Positions 11,901 through 22,258 of a stretch of DNA of 64,000 nt are shown here, in pieces; within the stretch, counting starts at the first letter, position 1; each line of letters begins with the position of its first letter. Made by a program: the position numbers and the translations under genes. Source of the DNA: Ctenosaura bakeri. Taxonomy: Eukaryota > Chordata > Lepidosauria > Squamata > Iguanidae. The DNA is taken from positions 310,001-374,000 of the forward strand of contig CAOLHI010000253.1 in assembly GCA_948474755.1 (NCBI GenBank), in the 5' to 3' direction. Below the pieces are notes generated by a model, which saw nothing but the letters and a program-made list of their open reading frames with translations, had not been told where the DNA came from and did no database searches.

Positions 11901-13530
11901 AGAGAAAGATAATGTGTCCAACATCACAGTTTCATAATGTTACATGAAGCATTTGGCATGTACAGCAGACTGTAAGCCAGGGGAGGGAGGGAGAGTGCAG
12001 CCCATTTGCTGTATGTAGTCCCAAAACCATTTTGATATCTTCATGACACTCTCAGCATCCACCAAAAATTACTAAAAATGTTCCTGACTGAAAGAAGTGT
12101 TCTTCTTGGGCCTAAAACAGTTGAGGAACATCCAAAACATGACCATTTCCCTTCCCATGGCTCCTAAGGGGGACTCTGTGTGATATTTTTTATGAAAAAA
12201 AATGAAGTTGTGGTGGAGGCTGTCCATCCAAAGTCCCATGGAAAGCCAGCACAATCCCCATCCCCCGAAGTTTCCAAGCCCTGAAGGACTATTTAGTTGT
12301 AACACAATTGACCACACAGGCTTAAATCAGCCTCCTGAAATTCCACTGTAAACATACATTCTGAAGATATTAGCCAATATTTTAACATATAACTTTCTCA
12401 ATAATTATCAAACAATAAAGAGGAAAGATATAATTGTACATTATGGAGGACAGACCTAAAAAAATCTAATTAATTGTACAACACATGCAAAACATATTCA
12501 TTTATTTATGTACTGGGAGACAAACATATGTAGCTCATCATTATTACTGTGTACTAGATTATAGTTCCCATTTGCCTTTAATTTTATATCTCTAATGTTT
12601 CATCAACTGGAGGAGATAATATTATTTGTTCATTAGTGGCCTGTGCTTCAGATCCTTAGACTCTGTGGTTCCTGAAGTCAATGGAGCTTGAGTTACTTAT
12701 ATCCCACTGTGGATCTCTTCTTTACAACTGCTAGAAATGCATTATCTGAAATCGTGAAAGGTTTTAAAAACAATGTTTGTGTTAAATACTGTGATCAGTG
12801 GTCTTGCTGCTGAAAAATATCTTAATATGTAGACCTCATATCTAGTTTCAAAAGCAATGCTTGATTTCAGAAGTGGCAATTTGATAGGAACAGTGGGTTT
12901 TACCTGCTATTGCAGTAATAAAGTTTTGTGATGTCAGCACTGAATGCTAAATCAGGAGCATACTAGCTTTTTGTTCTCAACCTGGAGCAGTGTCCTGCCA
13001 GGAATGTAGGACAGAACTGGAATTTCTGGGTCTAAATCATTTGTATTAGTCCAAATAAAATTCAACCCATCAAATTACCAACCAGTTACCATTGATTCAG
13101 TTAGTCTACTGTAGTTGGAAGTAACCATTAGCTTATGCCTTTGGGTGTTGTAAATTATTTTTTTCAAGTGGAACATTTCTTTCACCACTCTGTCTTTATC
13201 AAAAATAAAATCATGAATCCTATCGTATACTAAATACAAGAGTGATATTTTTTCCCTATCTTGGTAAAATAATCATTCTAGGATTCAGAATTTAATTTAT
13301 TCTTTAATTTCTTCACAGTTTTTAGAACTGTGTTTTCAATTTATTCAGTGTTGTGCTGCCACTATCTATCTTTTTGCACTTGTGATATTTTTCATTTCAC
13401 ATTTAGCAGTAATAATAGACTAAACAACTGAATATGTGATGCAGAATTAAAAATTGGGGGGCTTAAGTTGTTTTTAAATCACTTGAAATGTTTAAAACAA
13501 GACAAATTCATTTCCCATTTATTTTTGAAG

Positions 13531-13584
13531 GGTGAAGAAGGAGCTAAAGGAGAAAATGGCATCCCAGGTATCCCCGGAGAAAAG
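13531..13584 (+). CDS. Collagen triple-helix exon 1 of window (54 bp)
   Basis: Encodes GEEGAKGENGIPGIPGEK, six perfect Gly-X-Y triplets in 18 codons. The acceptor is TTTTTGAAG before GGT and the donor is AAG|GTAATC. The exon starts on a Gly codon and ends on a codon boundary (phase 0/0), the classical 54-bp collagen unit. The GEN and GEK triplets supply charged residues typical of non-fibrillar helices, and the IPGIPG stretch stabilises the helix. The intron upstream is at least 13.5 kb because no further Gly-X-Y exon was found back to the window start. The next exon is 3.9 kb downstream. Short length precludes paralogue identification; its identity as a collagen exon is secure because splice sites, phase and periodicity all agree. 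Confidence 0.95.
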
Positions 13585-13867
13585 GTAATCATCTTCCTCT
13601 TGTTGTTTCTAACTCAATAAATTGCATGGAGTTAAACACATGGTAAAATTAATTGGTGTTCTTAAACTAAAAAATAAAAAAATGATTGAAAGGAGTGTGA
13701 CAAGAACAGAACCATACGCTACTGACAACATGAGAACAGCAGAAGTTATTTGTTTATATCATCCAACTCTGATCTTACATTTCATTTACAAAATGAAGGC
13801 TTTCATATAGAGTTTAATATTTGTTTAATCCCTTTTAGATTGTAAGGAATTGGGAGTTTTCCTTCAT

Positions 13868-14075
13868 CAGTGGTGGAGCTTGGAGTGTGTGGAGGGGGGA
13901 TGGGAAGGGGCAGGGCTACATCATGAGGGGCATGGCCACTGTGCGTGGCGGCATGGGTATGGTGCGTGGGGGCGTAGCCATGGTGTGCAGGGGCATGGCT
14001 ATGGGCCAGGATGCCCCAAAACATTGCTGCCCAGGGCAAATCATCCCCTCACCCCCGTGTCCCTCATCTTCTCTG
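13868..14075 (+). mobile_element. GC-rich hAT-type MITE, degenerate copy
   Basis: Starts CAGTGGTGGAGCTTGG and carries GGGGCATGGCCACTGTGCGTGG, GTGCAGGGGCATGGC and CCCCAAAACATTGCTGCCCAGGG. It is an inverted copy of the element at 17030-17226. Its right terminal repeat is decayed and no convincing target duplication is visible, so the right end is approximate. Its high GC stands out against the AT-rich intron. Confidence 0.72.
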
Positions 14076-16157
14076 TGTGGTGAGATTAGGAAAGGGATTT
14101 AGACCCACATACTAGCCCCTTTACCATTATGTAATGTTGCACCATAAGACCCAGTGGAGGTATGACATTCTACCTCTGGAAAACATGTGTGTTTGTATAT
14201 AAATACCACAAACCATAAAGTTTCCTCAGTCTCCTGATACATAAAGTGAGGGGAAGGAGTATTGGCCAAATAGACCCATAGTTGAGTGAGGTATCTTAAT
14301 TGCAGCACACCACTGACTATGGCTCAATTTTGAACAATAGTTACTAATGTGCTCTCAAGGCTTGGAATAAAATAGCTCAGCTGCTTTCTTTGTGACAAGA
14401 GGGTTATGGTATCAAGTATCTCATTAGGCTGAGAGCAGTGGTGCCTAACATCTGAGGAATCTGAAAGGGATTATAAAGTTTTTAAAGGAACAAAGTGCTG
14501 CCCAGCAAGAGTAAATCACAAAATATAATTAATTGCACCTTGAATTTCTCAACCCATTGCAAGTTGCTCCATGGAGCATCATTATAGTATTCAGCATTTA
14601 CTCCAATATTTATCTTATCTTCCTTCTTGAATGGGAGGAAATAGCCTATATGAATTAATAATTAATGTGTGATTAGATTGTTGGAGAAATAGTACATGCA
14701 TACCAAATAATTAGAAGGTATAGATACTGCTGTACTGCCAGTGAACATGGCTGCACAGCTTCACATAATAAAAAAGAAGTGAATTTCTAAAATGAATATA
14801 TGTGGAAGCAATCAGAAACAAAATAGATTTTTCAGTTTTTCAGAAGCACATACAAACAACTTGGATCTGGATATACCTTTAGACATTCTGTTTAAATTAT
14901 TCTGTTCTTATTTATTTCTAGCAACAAAAAGATTCTTCATTGTAATAGAATTTCCCGTGGTCCAGTAGAGCACCATTAATGAAGAAGTGTGATTATCACT
15001 TGCTCATATATTGAAGAAATACATGTGTTCTCATTTTGCCTGTTCCAAAAGAAATCCCTGGAACAAAAATTGCTCATAGCTACTGCTATATTTTGGGGGC
15101 TGGTCATCAAAAATATCTTTGGAGTCACGCAGAAGACAAAGGGACATTCTATTTCTACCCATTCTGACTGTCTTTTGCATTGGCTCACATATGTCAAAAG
15201 ATATATAATCCTAAAATATTTAGGATTTTTTTTTCATTTTAAGGCAGGATGATATTGATACAATTTCTTGCAGTTTATTGTGGTTAGAGGGCACTTCAGT
15301 TAAAAGCATATAATTCTATATATCACAAAATGACCACTACTAAACAAGTCTTTCAGCAGGAGAATTGTGATTCCTACTGGAGATGTATGGCCTTCCCTGA
15401 ACTTTGCCCCATTAGAGTCACTCTGAATAATATCTCTGAAAATCAGGCTTAAGCATCTAGTTAACAGCAATAGGAACCCCTGTTGCATAGTGGGATATCT
15501 TGTAGCATGCTCCCATTGTGCATTGACACAATTCATTAGCATGGTTGCATGTTATTTCAGCAATATAGACCCCTTATCGTAAAGTTATGCATTGTAGCCT
15601 GATACAAGATCTCAGCTATTGGTTTTGTGCAAACTGTTATATTTTATACAAAATGTATTATTTCTGTGCAAAACAATGTTAAGTGCAAAAGACCAATTTC
15701 TTGTTGCTTAAAGTGATCTGTTTTTCAAAAAAAAAACAGCAACAAAACAACAACAACCACCACCTTGAAACATTAAGAAAAAAATTCCCTGGAAAATGCA
15801 CCAAAAAAAACAAAAACAAACAAACCTTAAAGACTCACCAGCAAAGAGAAAACTTGAAATTTTCTATGGAGAATAAAATATGTGAGAGACGGAACAGTAT
15901 AATCAAAGATTTACATACTTGCTATCAGAAACAAGCAGAGAGAGACTCTCTAACTCAGTTTTCACTCAAGCCATTGGAGGCTGTGGAGGTTCTATTAGGT
16001 CCACTTTTCCTTTAAGATGGCTCTCAAAAAGCCCCTGAGTTCCATTCCTAAAGAGACCCAAGCCTGGCAAAGATGCCAATCTCTCATTTCTCTTAAAAAT
16101 TCAGCATTCTACCCTTGTGAAATAAAATTTTGTTTTTCAAGCTGCCAGATAATGTCA

Positions 16158-16460
16158 CAGATGGAAAGAATATTCTGAAATATTCAAAAACTAATGGAAA
16201 AACATGCTTTCTGAGTGTCAAGAAACCTGGACAAGAAGAATCCTGGACTGATGAGATTCTTCACAGTTCAGGACTCATTCTGCACAAAATTCACACACAA
16301 TTGTTTTACAAAGAAAACAGCACTTTCTCAGCACAGAAAATGTTTTTCTGAGGAAATATCATTCTTGAGGCACATTTTTCAAAGGCTTTCTCACAGCAGG
16401 AAGAAAATTGTTAAAGTAATCTGTTGCTTTCTTCAAGAAGAAAATTACACAAATGTCATT
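16158..16460 (+). repeat. Unclassified foldback-type repeat, copy 2
   Basis: Same motif order as at 1999 and 18375: GGAAAGAATATTCTGAAATA, AAACATGCTTTCTGAGTGTC, CTGGACTGATGAGATTCTTC, TTCTGCACAAAATTCACAC, AGAAAACAGCACTTTCTCAG, then a right part with CAGCAGGAAGAAAATTGTTA shared with copy 3. Boundaries approximate; family not recognised. Confidence 0.65.
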
Positions 16461-16814
16461 TATTGTACAAGGAGCTTTTGTTACTGTTGTTTTAGCCCCT
16501 CTCTAGATGCCCGTAAACTGTAAAATAGCTCCTTGTGATAGTTTAAAACAAAAAGTTCCTTCAGGGGCCCTGAATTAGATGTATCATACTTATAACCAGT
16601 CAGTAACTTCATTGCATTTTCCAAATCTGTACTCATTCTTTACTGGATGAGTGAAATGTATGATAACTCTGCTATCAAAAGCAAGCTAGTCCATGCTCAG
16701 AGCATTCCTATGTTTTGAATGCAGACATTCACTTATCCTTAGCACCACAGTCTATCTCAAAGTGCTATCTTTGTATGTGCTTTCTCTCTCACTCATACAC
16801 AACTCTCTACCTTC

Positions 16815-16874
16815 TCAAGTTTGCCACCTCAATCCGTGTGGAGAGGTGGGATACAAATAAATAAATTATTATTA

Positions 16875-16918
<44 letters not shown>
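16815..16918 (+). mobile_element. LINE 3' tail with (ATT)n microsatellite
   Basis: TTTGCCACCTCAATCCGTGT and GGTGGGATACAAATAAATAA match the 3' terminus seen again at 29228 and, decayed, at 33728. It is followed by about 17 ATT units (16865-16918). This resembles L2-family 3' ends that finish in GGATACAAATAAA and then a simple repeat; only the terminal piece survives. Confidence 0.7.
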
Positions 16919-17029
16919 TCATATTTTGTTTAAAAACTGAAGGAGAATACTGGGAATAGTCATCCAAACAATAAGGGTGTTATTTAACAGGGAAAAAAAT
17001 ACTTCAGAGTATTAAAATAAAAATGGAAT

Positions 17030-17226
17030 CAGTTGCATAGGGACGGGGGGCAGGGAGGGCAGTTCGCCCTGGGTGGCAATGTTTTTGGGGTGTCCCAGCC
17101 TGTAGCCACGCCCCTATGCACCTTGGCCATGCCCCTGCACACCCTGCCCACGCCCAGTGGCCACACCCCTTGTGCCATAACCCCTACCCTCCCACCCAAC
17201 CCCCCACTCTCCAAGCTCTGCCACTG
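17030..17226 (-). mobile_element. hAT-type MITE with 8-bp target duplication
   Basis: A 197-bp GC-rich element starting CAGTTGCATAGGG and ending CTCTGCCACTG, imperfect CAGTGGC-type terminal inverted repeats. It is flanked by an exact 8-bp duplication AATGGAAT at 17022-17029 and 17227-17234. An 8-bp duplication is diagnostic of hAT-superfamily transposases. It is an internally deleted, non-coding passenger whose sequence is the reverse complement of the copy at 13868. Confidence 0.87.
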
Positions 17227-17526
17227 AATGGAATGGGATTTATTTATTTTATTTTTTAAAAAAAGCAAGCTGATGACCTAAATACTCTACCAGTACCACA
17301 GTATTATTTATCAGTCACATATGCTCTTATTTAAATAGTTGCATTATTTTAACCCATAGTATGTGAAAAAGATCAAATTGCCCTATCCGAATAAGGATGT
17401 GATGCAACAGGGGAATTTTATATCATGTTACAGTTATTTCTTTAGACTTGCACATACAATCTTTTTTTTAAAAAATCATTTGGTTATGGAGTGACAGGTA
17501 ACCCAGACTACATGTAATTGTTTCAG

Positions 17527-17580
17527 GGAGAAGATGGTCTGGTCGGTGCTCCTGGTGTTCCTGGCATTTCTGGTGAAAAG
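17527..17580 (+). CDS. Collagen triple-helix exon 2 of window (54 bp)
   Basis: Encodes GEDGLVGAPGVPGISGEK, six perfect Gly-X-Y triplets. The acceptor is TTGTTTCAG, a good pyrimidine-rich AG, and the donor is AAG|GTAGAG, weaker at +4. It is phase 0/0 and 54 bp long, and joins in frame to the preceding exon as ...GEK|GED.... It is the most hydrophobic exon of the set (LV, V, I). A hAT-type MITE lies about 300 bp upstream in the preceding intron, leaving the acceptor region intact. It is followed by an 8.9-kb intron loaded with L1 and L2 debris. Confidence 0.95.
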
Positions 17581-17938
17581 GTAGAGCCAATTTACATATA
17601 TTTAGTGTGACTGAAGTATCTTATTTCTCCTTTCTCATTCCTTTGGGGTTTTGTAGAACCTAGAATGAAGTTTCATGTTTCTTTACAAAAACTTAAGTTC
17701 CTCTAGCTGTTAAATTTACAAGACAGCCGTGCTAGAATCCCTGTATTTCTGCCTAACTTTGCAGGATTGTTGTCATGACAAGAATAGAAATAGAGTTTAG
17801 CATTCAGTTGAAAAAAATGGGATCTTTCTTCTGAGCTACAAAGCAATAGCATTCTTACTTCTGAGCATCATGGGGAGCATAGTATTGTGGGTGTTTATTG
17901 AACATGATTAAAACATGTCTTGTGCACCCAGTATTTGG

Positions 17939-18060
17939 TATTCATTTATTCCACTTGTCTACCTCTGTGCTATCAAAGATGACTTACAATATAAGTTAAA
18001 GCAGGGTACAGTTAAAACAAGTTAATTTTTTTTAAAGTGAAATCATAGATGTTTAAATTA
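17939..18060 (-). mobile_element. LINE 3' end, reverse strand, weak
   Basis: ATTCATTTATTCCACTTGTC followed by AAAGATGACTTACAATATAA resembles the reversed L2 3' end (ATTTATT, then cell-type-independent CCGCCTTTCT-like and GGCGGCTTACA-like blocks) in decayed form. Boundaries are uncertain. Confidence 0.45.
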
Positions 18061-18374
18061 AATCAGATATAGATGTATATGGTTCCTAAACAGTTGTGGT
18101 TTTAAAAGTCATTTTAACTGGTTTGTGTTTAATACGTTTTGATATTGTTCAAATTATTTATGCTTTAAATCTAGAAATGTTTTAAATTGTTTATATTGTA
18201 TAATGCTTTGAGATCCTGTGATAAAGGGCACGCTAGAAATGTTTTAATGAATAAATATTTGCATTAATTTGTCATTTAAACAACAGTTAAAAAGTAATAA
18301 TGATGATTAAAAAATTACAACACACCCAGGTTGAGTGACTTTCTCCAATGGCCAGTTAACCATCAAATAGGAAG

Positions 18375-18930
18375 GGAAAGAATATCCAAAAATTCAAAAA
18401 ATTATCAAAAACATGTTTTGTGAGTGTTGAGAAACTCTGAGGAGAATAATTCTGGACTGATGAGAATCTTCACACTTTGGGACTTATCTATACAAAATTC
18501 ACACATGGTTCCTTTCTACAGAAAATAGCATTTTCTGCTCAGGAAACAGCACTTTCTCCATCAAACTAATATTTCAATGCATAAATATTAATTCCTGCAT
18601 AAGAAATGCTATTTTCCACCCATAAAATGCTGTAATTGGGGGTTTATTCTGCACAAAATTCATACATGGCTTATTTATACAGAAACCAGAATTTTCTGCA
18701 CAAGTAATAATCTTTGTTGAAATATTATTTTCCGTGCAAAAAATGCTGATTTGTACACATAAAATATTGTTTTCTGCACAAAGCAACCAAATGCCAATTT
18801 TGCACAGAATAAGTCCCAGATTTTGAACAGCCTTCTAAAACTGTGTGGTTTTCAAAGACCCTCACAATAGGAAGAAAATTGCTGAAATTACTCATTGCTG
18901 CCTTTGTGAATAAAGAATTCTGTCCTTGCC
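18375..18930 (+). repeat. Unclassified foldback-type repeat, copy 3 (longest)
   Basis: The fullest copy of the family. The left part has GAATATCCAAAAATTC, AACATGTTTTGTGAGTGTTG, CTGGACTGATGAGAATCTTC and GGGACTTATCTATACAAAATTCACAC. A related block recurs at 18637 (GGTTTATTCTGCACAAAATTCATAC), about 160 bp later. A reversed version occurs at about 18786-18815 (CCAATTTTGCACAGAATAAGTCCC), so the ends form an inverted repeat. The right part shares GGAAGAAAATTGCTGAAATTAC with copy 2. This looks like a non-autonomous foldback DNA element; class unknown. Confidence 0.65.
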
Positions 18931-18934
18931 ATCA

Positions 18935-19045
18935 AAGGCCAGGGTAAACAAAAAAGGTCTTTGATTGCTATTGTAAAGACAGCAGAGAGAGGTCCAGCCT
19001 AGCACATGAGGGACATAATTCCATAGCCTGGGAGCAAACTTTGAG
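18935..19045 (-). mobile_element. L2-like LINE 3' UTR piece, reverse strand
   Basis: ATCAAAGGCCAGGGTAAACAAAAAAGGTC and GGGACATAATTCCATAGCCTGGGAGC correspond to AGTCAAAGGCCTGTCTAAAG and GGAATTCCATAACTAGTGAG in the L2 tail at 11556-11660. Decayed and without coding content. Confidence 0.55.
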
Positions 19046-19649
19046 ATCATTGTATTGTGTACTAATTTCTAATAGGAAATTCATTGTGAGAATAAGCCAT
19101 ACCATACCCAGATTTAGACTGCAATCCTGTGTGTCCAAGAATGGGTCCGTACAACTATAAAAGAACCACAGCTCCTATTCTGCAGTTCTTTCATAATGTT
19201 CAATGGTGCTTCAGCTTCAAGAGGGATGTGGCATCTGCTTGCACTTGATTCTGCTCTTGTGCTGCTGGAAATCTATCCGTAGATATAGCCAATTGCTTCC
19301 AGACTCTTCTTGAAACCAAATATTTTCTTCCTTTCTCCATCTACTCTGTTACACGCATTCTTGTAGAGTCACTTCAAAGCATATGCATTTTAATTTTCTC
19401 AGCCTGAGTTTCTGGAAAACAAGATATCAAATTACTGAGATAACTGTTGAGTGATTTGTGGTGCTGTATTTTTCTAGTTTTGTTGCTCTTGTATGCTTTC
19501 TAGTTATAGTGTTGATTTTTTTTTTGCCAGTTTGTTTTGTTTGCTGTTTAATGTTTTCATATTGTTTTGTGTGTGTGTTACTGTTCAGAATATTATAAAC
19601 TGTCTGGGGTAGGTAACTTGTCTAAAGGTGATTTTAAAGAAGAGGAGGA

Positions 19650-19675
19650 GAAAGAGAGAGAGAGAGAGAGAGAAT
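19650..19675. repeat. (GA)n microsatellite
   Basis: About ten GA dinucleotides after GGAGGAGAAA in intronic sequence. Confidence 0.85.
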
Positions 19676-19834
19676 AATTTACCATGCCAATGAAACTGTT
19701 GGTGCCTCCAAATAAGACTGTGTGTGTGTATGCTCATGTGCACTCATGGAAGCACACATACAACCTTCCTGCCTTAATCACAACATTTTACTTGAGAAGA
19801 GGAGTGCTGGCTTTTCTTCCTAAACGAGATCCAA

Positions 19835-20135
19835 AAATGTCTTTCAGACATTTTTTAAAAAGGGCACAGTTTAAAAAATTATTCCTGCAATTGTTAAAAA
19901 ACAATTACATTATATTTCAGTTAAAAAACCCATAAAATTAAAACAATGTAGTACATAATTAAAAGATGGTAAAAGGTTTTTTTAAAAAAATAAGAACACC
20001 ACTTCATTAAAATCTCTTTTTGCCACTTAAATTATAAGCCAAAGACCTGCCTGAAAAAAAAGGTCTTTACCTGCCAGTGAAAGGAAAGGTGGTAGCTGGA
20101 GGGGGATGAACCTCCACAAGATGGAATTTCTCCAC
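19835..20135 (-). mobile_element. L2-like LINE 3' UTR piece, reverse strand
   Basis: A/T-rich sequence ending in GCCAAAGACCTGCCTGAAAA, GGTCTTTACCTGCCAGTGAA and CCACAAGATGGAATTTCTCC. The order of motifs (AAAGACCTGCCT, CTTTACCTG, GGAATTTC) parallels the L2 3' UTR at 11556-11660. No coding part. Confidence 0.5.
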
Positions 20136-20383
20136 ACCCCCATATTAGCTTTAATATTTTTGCATTTAGTCAGATCAAGTACACAATGCATGAGTAAATC
20201 ACTGAAGTAATGTTGTGTAAAATATAGCTGAAGTACTTCCGTTTACATGACATTAGATGCAACACAAGGTGATATGAAAGTGTACAAACATCAATCCTTT
20301 AAGCAGAGTTTGATTTAGAACAAAATTGGCTAGACTAAAAAATACACAATAAAAAAATCATTTTGGGGATAAGCAGGCTGGCT

Positions 20384-21700
20384 TCATTTTATTTTATTTT
20401 ATTTAAGTTCTTTTTATTGTTCCATTGGAACAAAAGAAGAGGAAAAAAAGCTATAAGGAACTTCAAACAAAAGATATATCCATAAACAATTATATAACAA
20501 TAAAAGAAGCCAATTTCACATATAACAATAACAAAGAGAATAAAGGAGAATAAGAAAAAATAAATAAATAACAAAATCATAATTTACAACATACTTTCAA
20601 TAAAATAAAATATAGATACATACTTAATGATTTTCCCTTTTTTACACTTCTTATTTCATAGTCAGTTATATCTTATCTAGCACTTGCCAACAAAGTTTAA
20701 CATTAACTTAGTATGTCAAAATAAACTTCTACCTCAACTAGGCATGTTAAAGCTACTTCAATAAGATTCTTACCTCTCAAAGTTTCAAAACAATATTTTA
20801 TGTGTACAAAATCCAGTTTATGGATTTTATTATTATTACTATTATTTTATTTATTTATTATTATGGATATTGTTATTATTGTTCTTGTTATTGTTATTTA
20901 TGTGTGGCTATAACTCTTTGGTCTTAGCTTCATATTTCTAGCTTTTATCCTTTTTAAAGAATCTGTACAGATACCTCCATCTAGACAAAGAATAATAACT
21001 TTTAAAGTATTAATCTGCCACATAACTTTTCTCTTCTACCATATAAAAAAATTCTAAACCTCTATCTTATAATTTTAACCCAATCATAGCTGTTTTCCCC
21101 AATTTGGATTCCCAAAGAGGGGAGATTAGATTCCACTCTTCATTAAATTGTTTCTTGGATTTATGTGATAATATAGTTGTCAATTTATCTAATTAATATA
21201 AATCATTTAACTTCCATAACCATTCATCAATATCTGGAGCTTCTTTTTGTTTCCATCTTTGTGCAAATGCCAGTCTGGCTGCTGTAACCATATAGATAAT
21301 AATTTTTCACAGTGAACTCTTTTTAAAGTATTTGGTATCAAATATATTTAACAAATATATTTCAGGGTTCATTGGGAAACTAATTTGAAGAGTTTTAGTA
21401 ATACAATCATGTACATTCCTCCAATACTTCCTTGTTGTGTCACTGCTTCACCAAAGGTGGTACAGGGTTCCTTTTTCAGAACATTTCCAACATGTATTTT
21501 TAGTATTCTTACTGATTTTAACCATTTGCATCAGTGTATAATACCATCTGAAATACATTTTGTAATAATTCTCTTTTAAACTAGCACTTTTTAAAAAAAA
21601 TTATGTATCTTTCCATGAGTTTTCCCAACTTTCCAGTGGAATTGGGCATCCAATATTTTGCACTCATTTTATCATATTATCATATTATCTTTGACAAATT
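20384..21700 (-). mobile_element. L1 LINE ORF2 C terminus and 3' UTR, reverse strand
   Basis: Read on the minus strand, 21690-20950 gives a decayed L1 ORF2 C terminus. It includes SWENSWK, a KRELLQN...VLYTDANG block (the KENYYKM..RWY position) and the CWKC-like zinc-knuckle region followed by GTLYHLWW. A second part reads HKDGNKKKLQILMNGYGS, QIDKLTTILSHKSKKQF and NEEWNLI. 20384-20950 is the A/T-rich 3' UTR, ending in a TTTTA run on the + strand. Many stops and frameshifts; inactive. Its right end abuts the L2 at about 21705. Confidence 0.75.
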
Positions 21701-22258
21701 TCATAACCCAGGAGCAACCACCAAGAAGGCTCTCTCCCATGTCTTCGCCAAATGTGCTTGCAACGGTGGTGAGACTGAGAGAAAGACTTCTCCCAAAGAT
21801 CTTAAAATTAGAGCAGGCTCATATAGGGAGATGTGGTTTTTCAGATAGTGTGGAGCCAAGATGTATAGGGGTTTAAAGGACATAACCAACGCTTTGAATT
21901 CTGCTTCAAAGCAGTCAAGTAGTCAGTGAAGCTGTTTCAACAGGAGGGTTACATTTTTCCTTAACCAGCCCTGTTCAACAACCTGGTCACAGCATTTTGG
22001 GCCCAGTGATGTTTCCAAACCATTTCCAAAGGCAACTCCACGTAGAGAATGTTACAGTAATCCAGCTGAGATGTAATCAAGCAATGTTTTACTGTAGCCA
22101 GATCTGACATCTTAAGAAATGGGTACTGCTTGTACACTGGTTTTAACTTTGCAAATGCATTCCTGACCACTGCTGAAACCTAGGCATCCAGGCTGAGATC
22201 GGAGTCCAGATGTACACCAATGCTGTGAACTTGAGATTTTGAGGGAAATGTAACTTCA

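Larger units (their letters stand above)
1..13530 (+). other. Intron sequence upstream of exon 1
   Basis: AT-rich sequence with no Gly-X-Y exon or other supported gene. It holds an L1 tail, a foldback repeat copy, three SINEs, a local duplication, a solo LTR, two CR1 fragments, microsatellites and an L2 tail, each listed separately. The stretches 430-1990, 5790-6600, 8320-11300 and 11900-13530 show nothing recognisable apart from simple repeats such as a CCA run near 1180-1200 and a CT/CA run near 6392-6430. Being intron is inferred from the first exon starting inside the helix. Confidence 0.75.
13585..17526 (+). other. Intron between exons 1 and 2 (3.9 kb)
   Basis: Contains a degenerate hAT-type MITE at 13868, a foldback repeat copy at about 16158-16460, a LINE tail with an ATT microsatellite at 16815-16918 and an intact hAT-type MITE at 17030-17226. 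The remaining sequence (about 14080-16150) is unremarkable AT-rich DNA with an A-rich, CAA-containing patch near 15728-15830. Confidence 0.85.
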
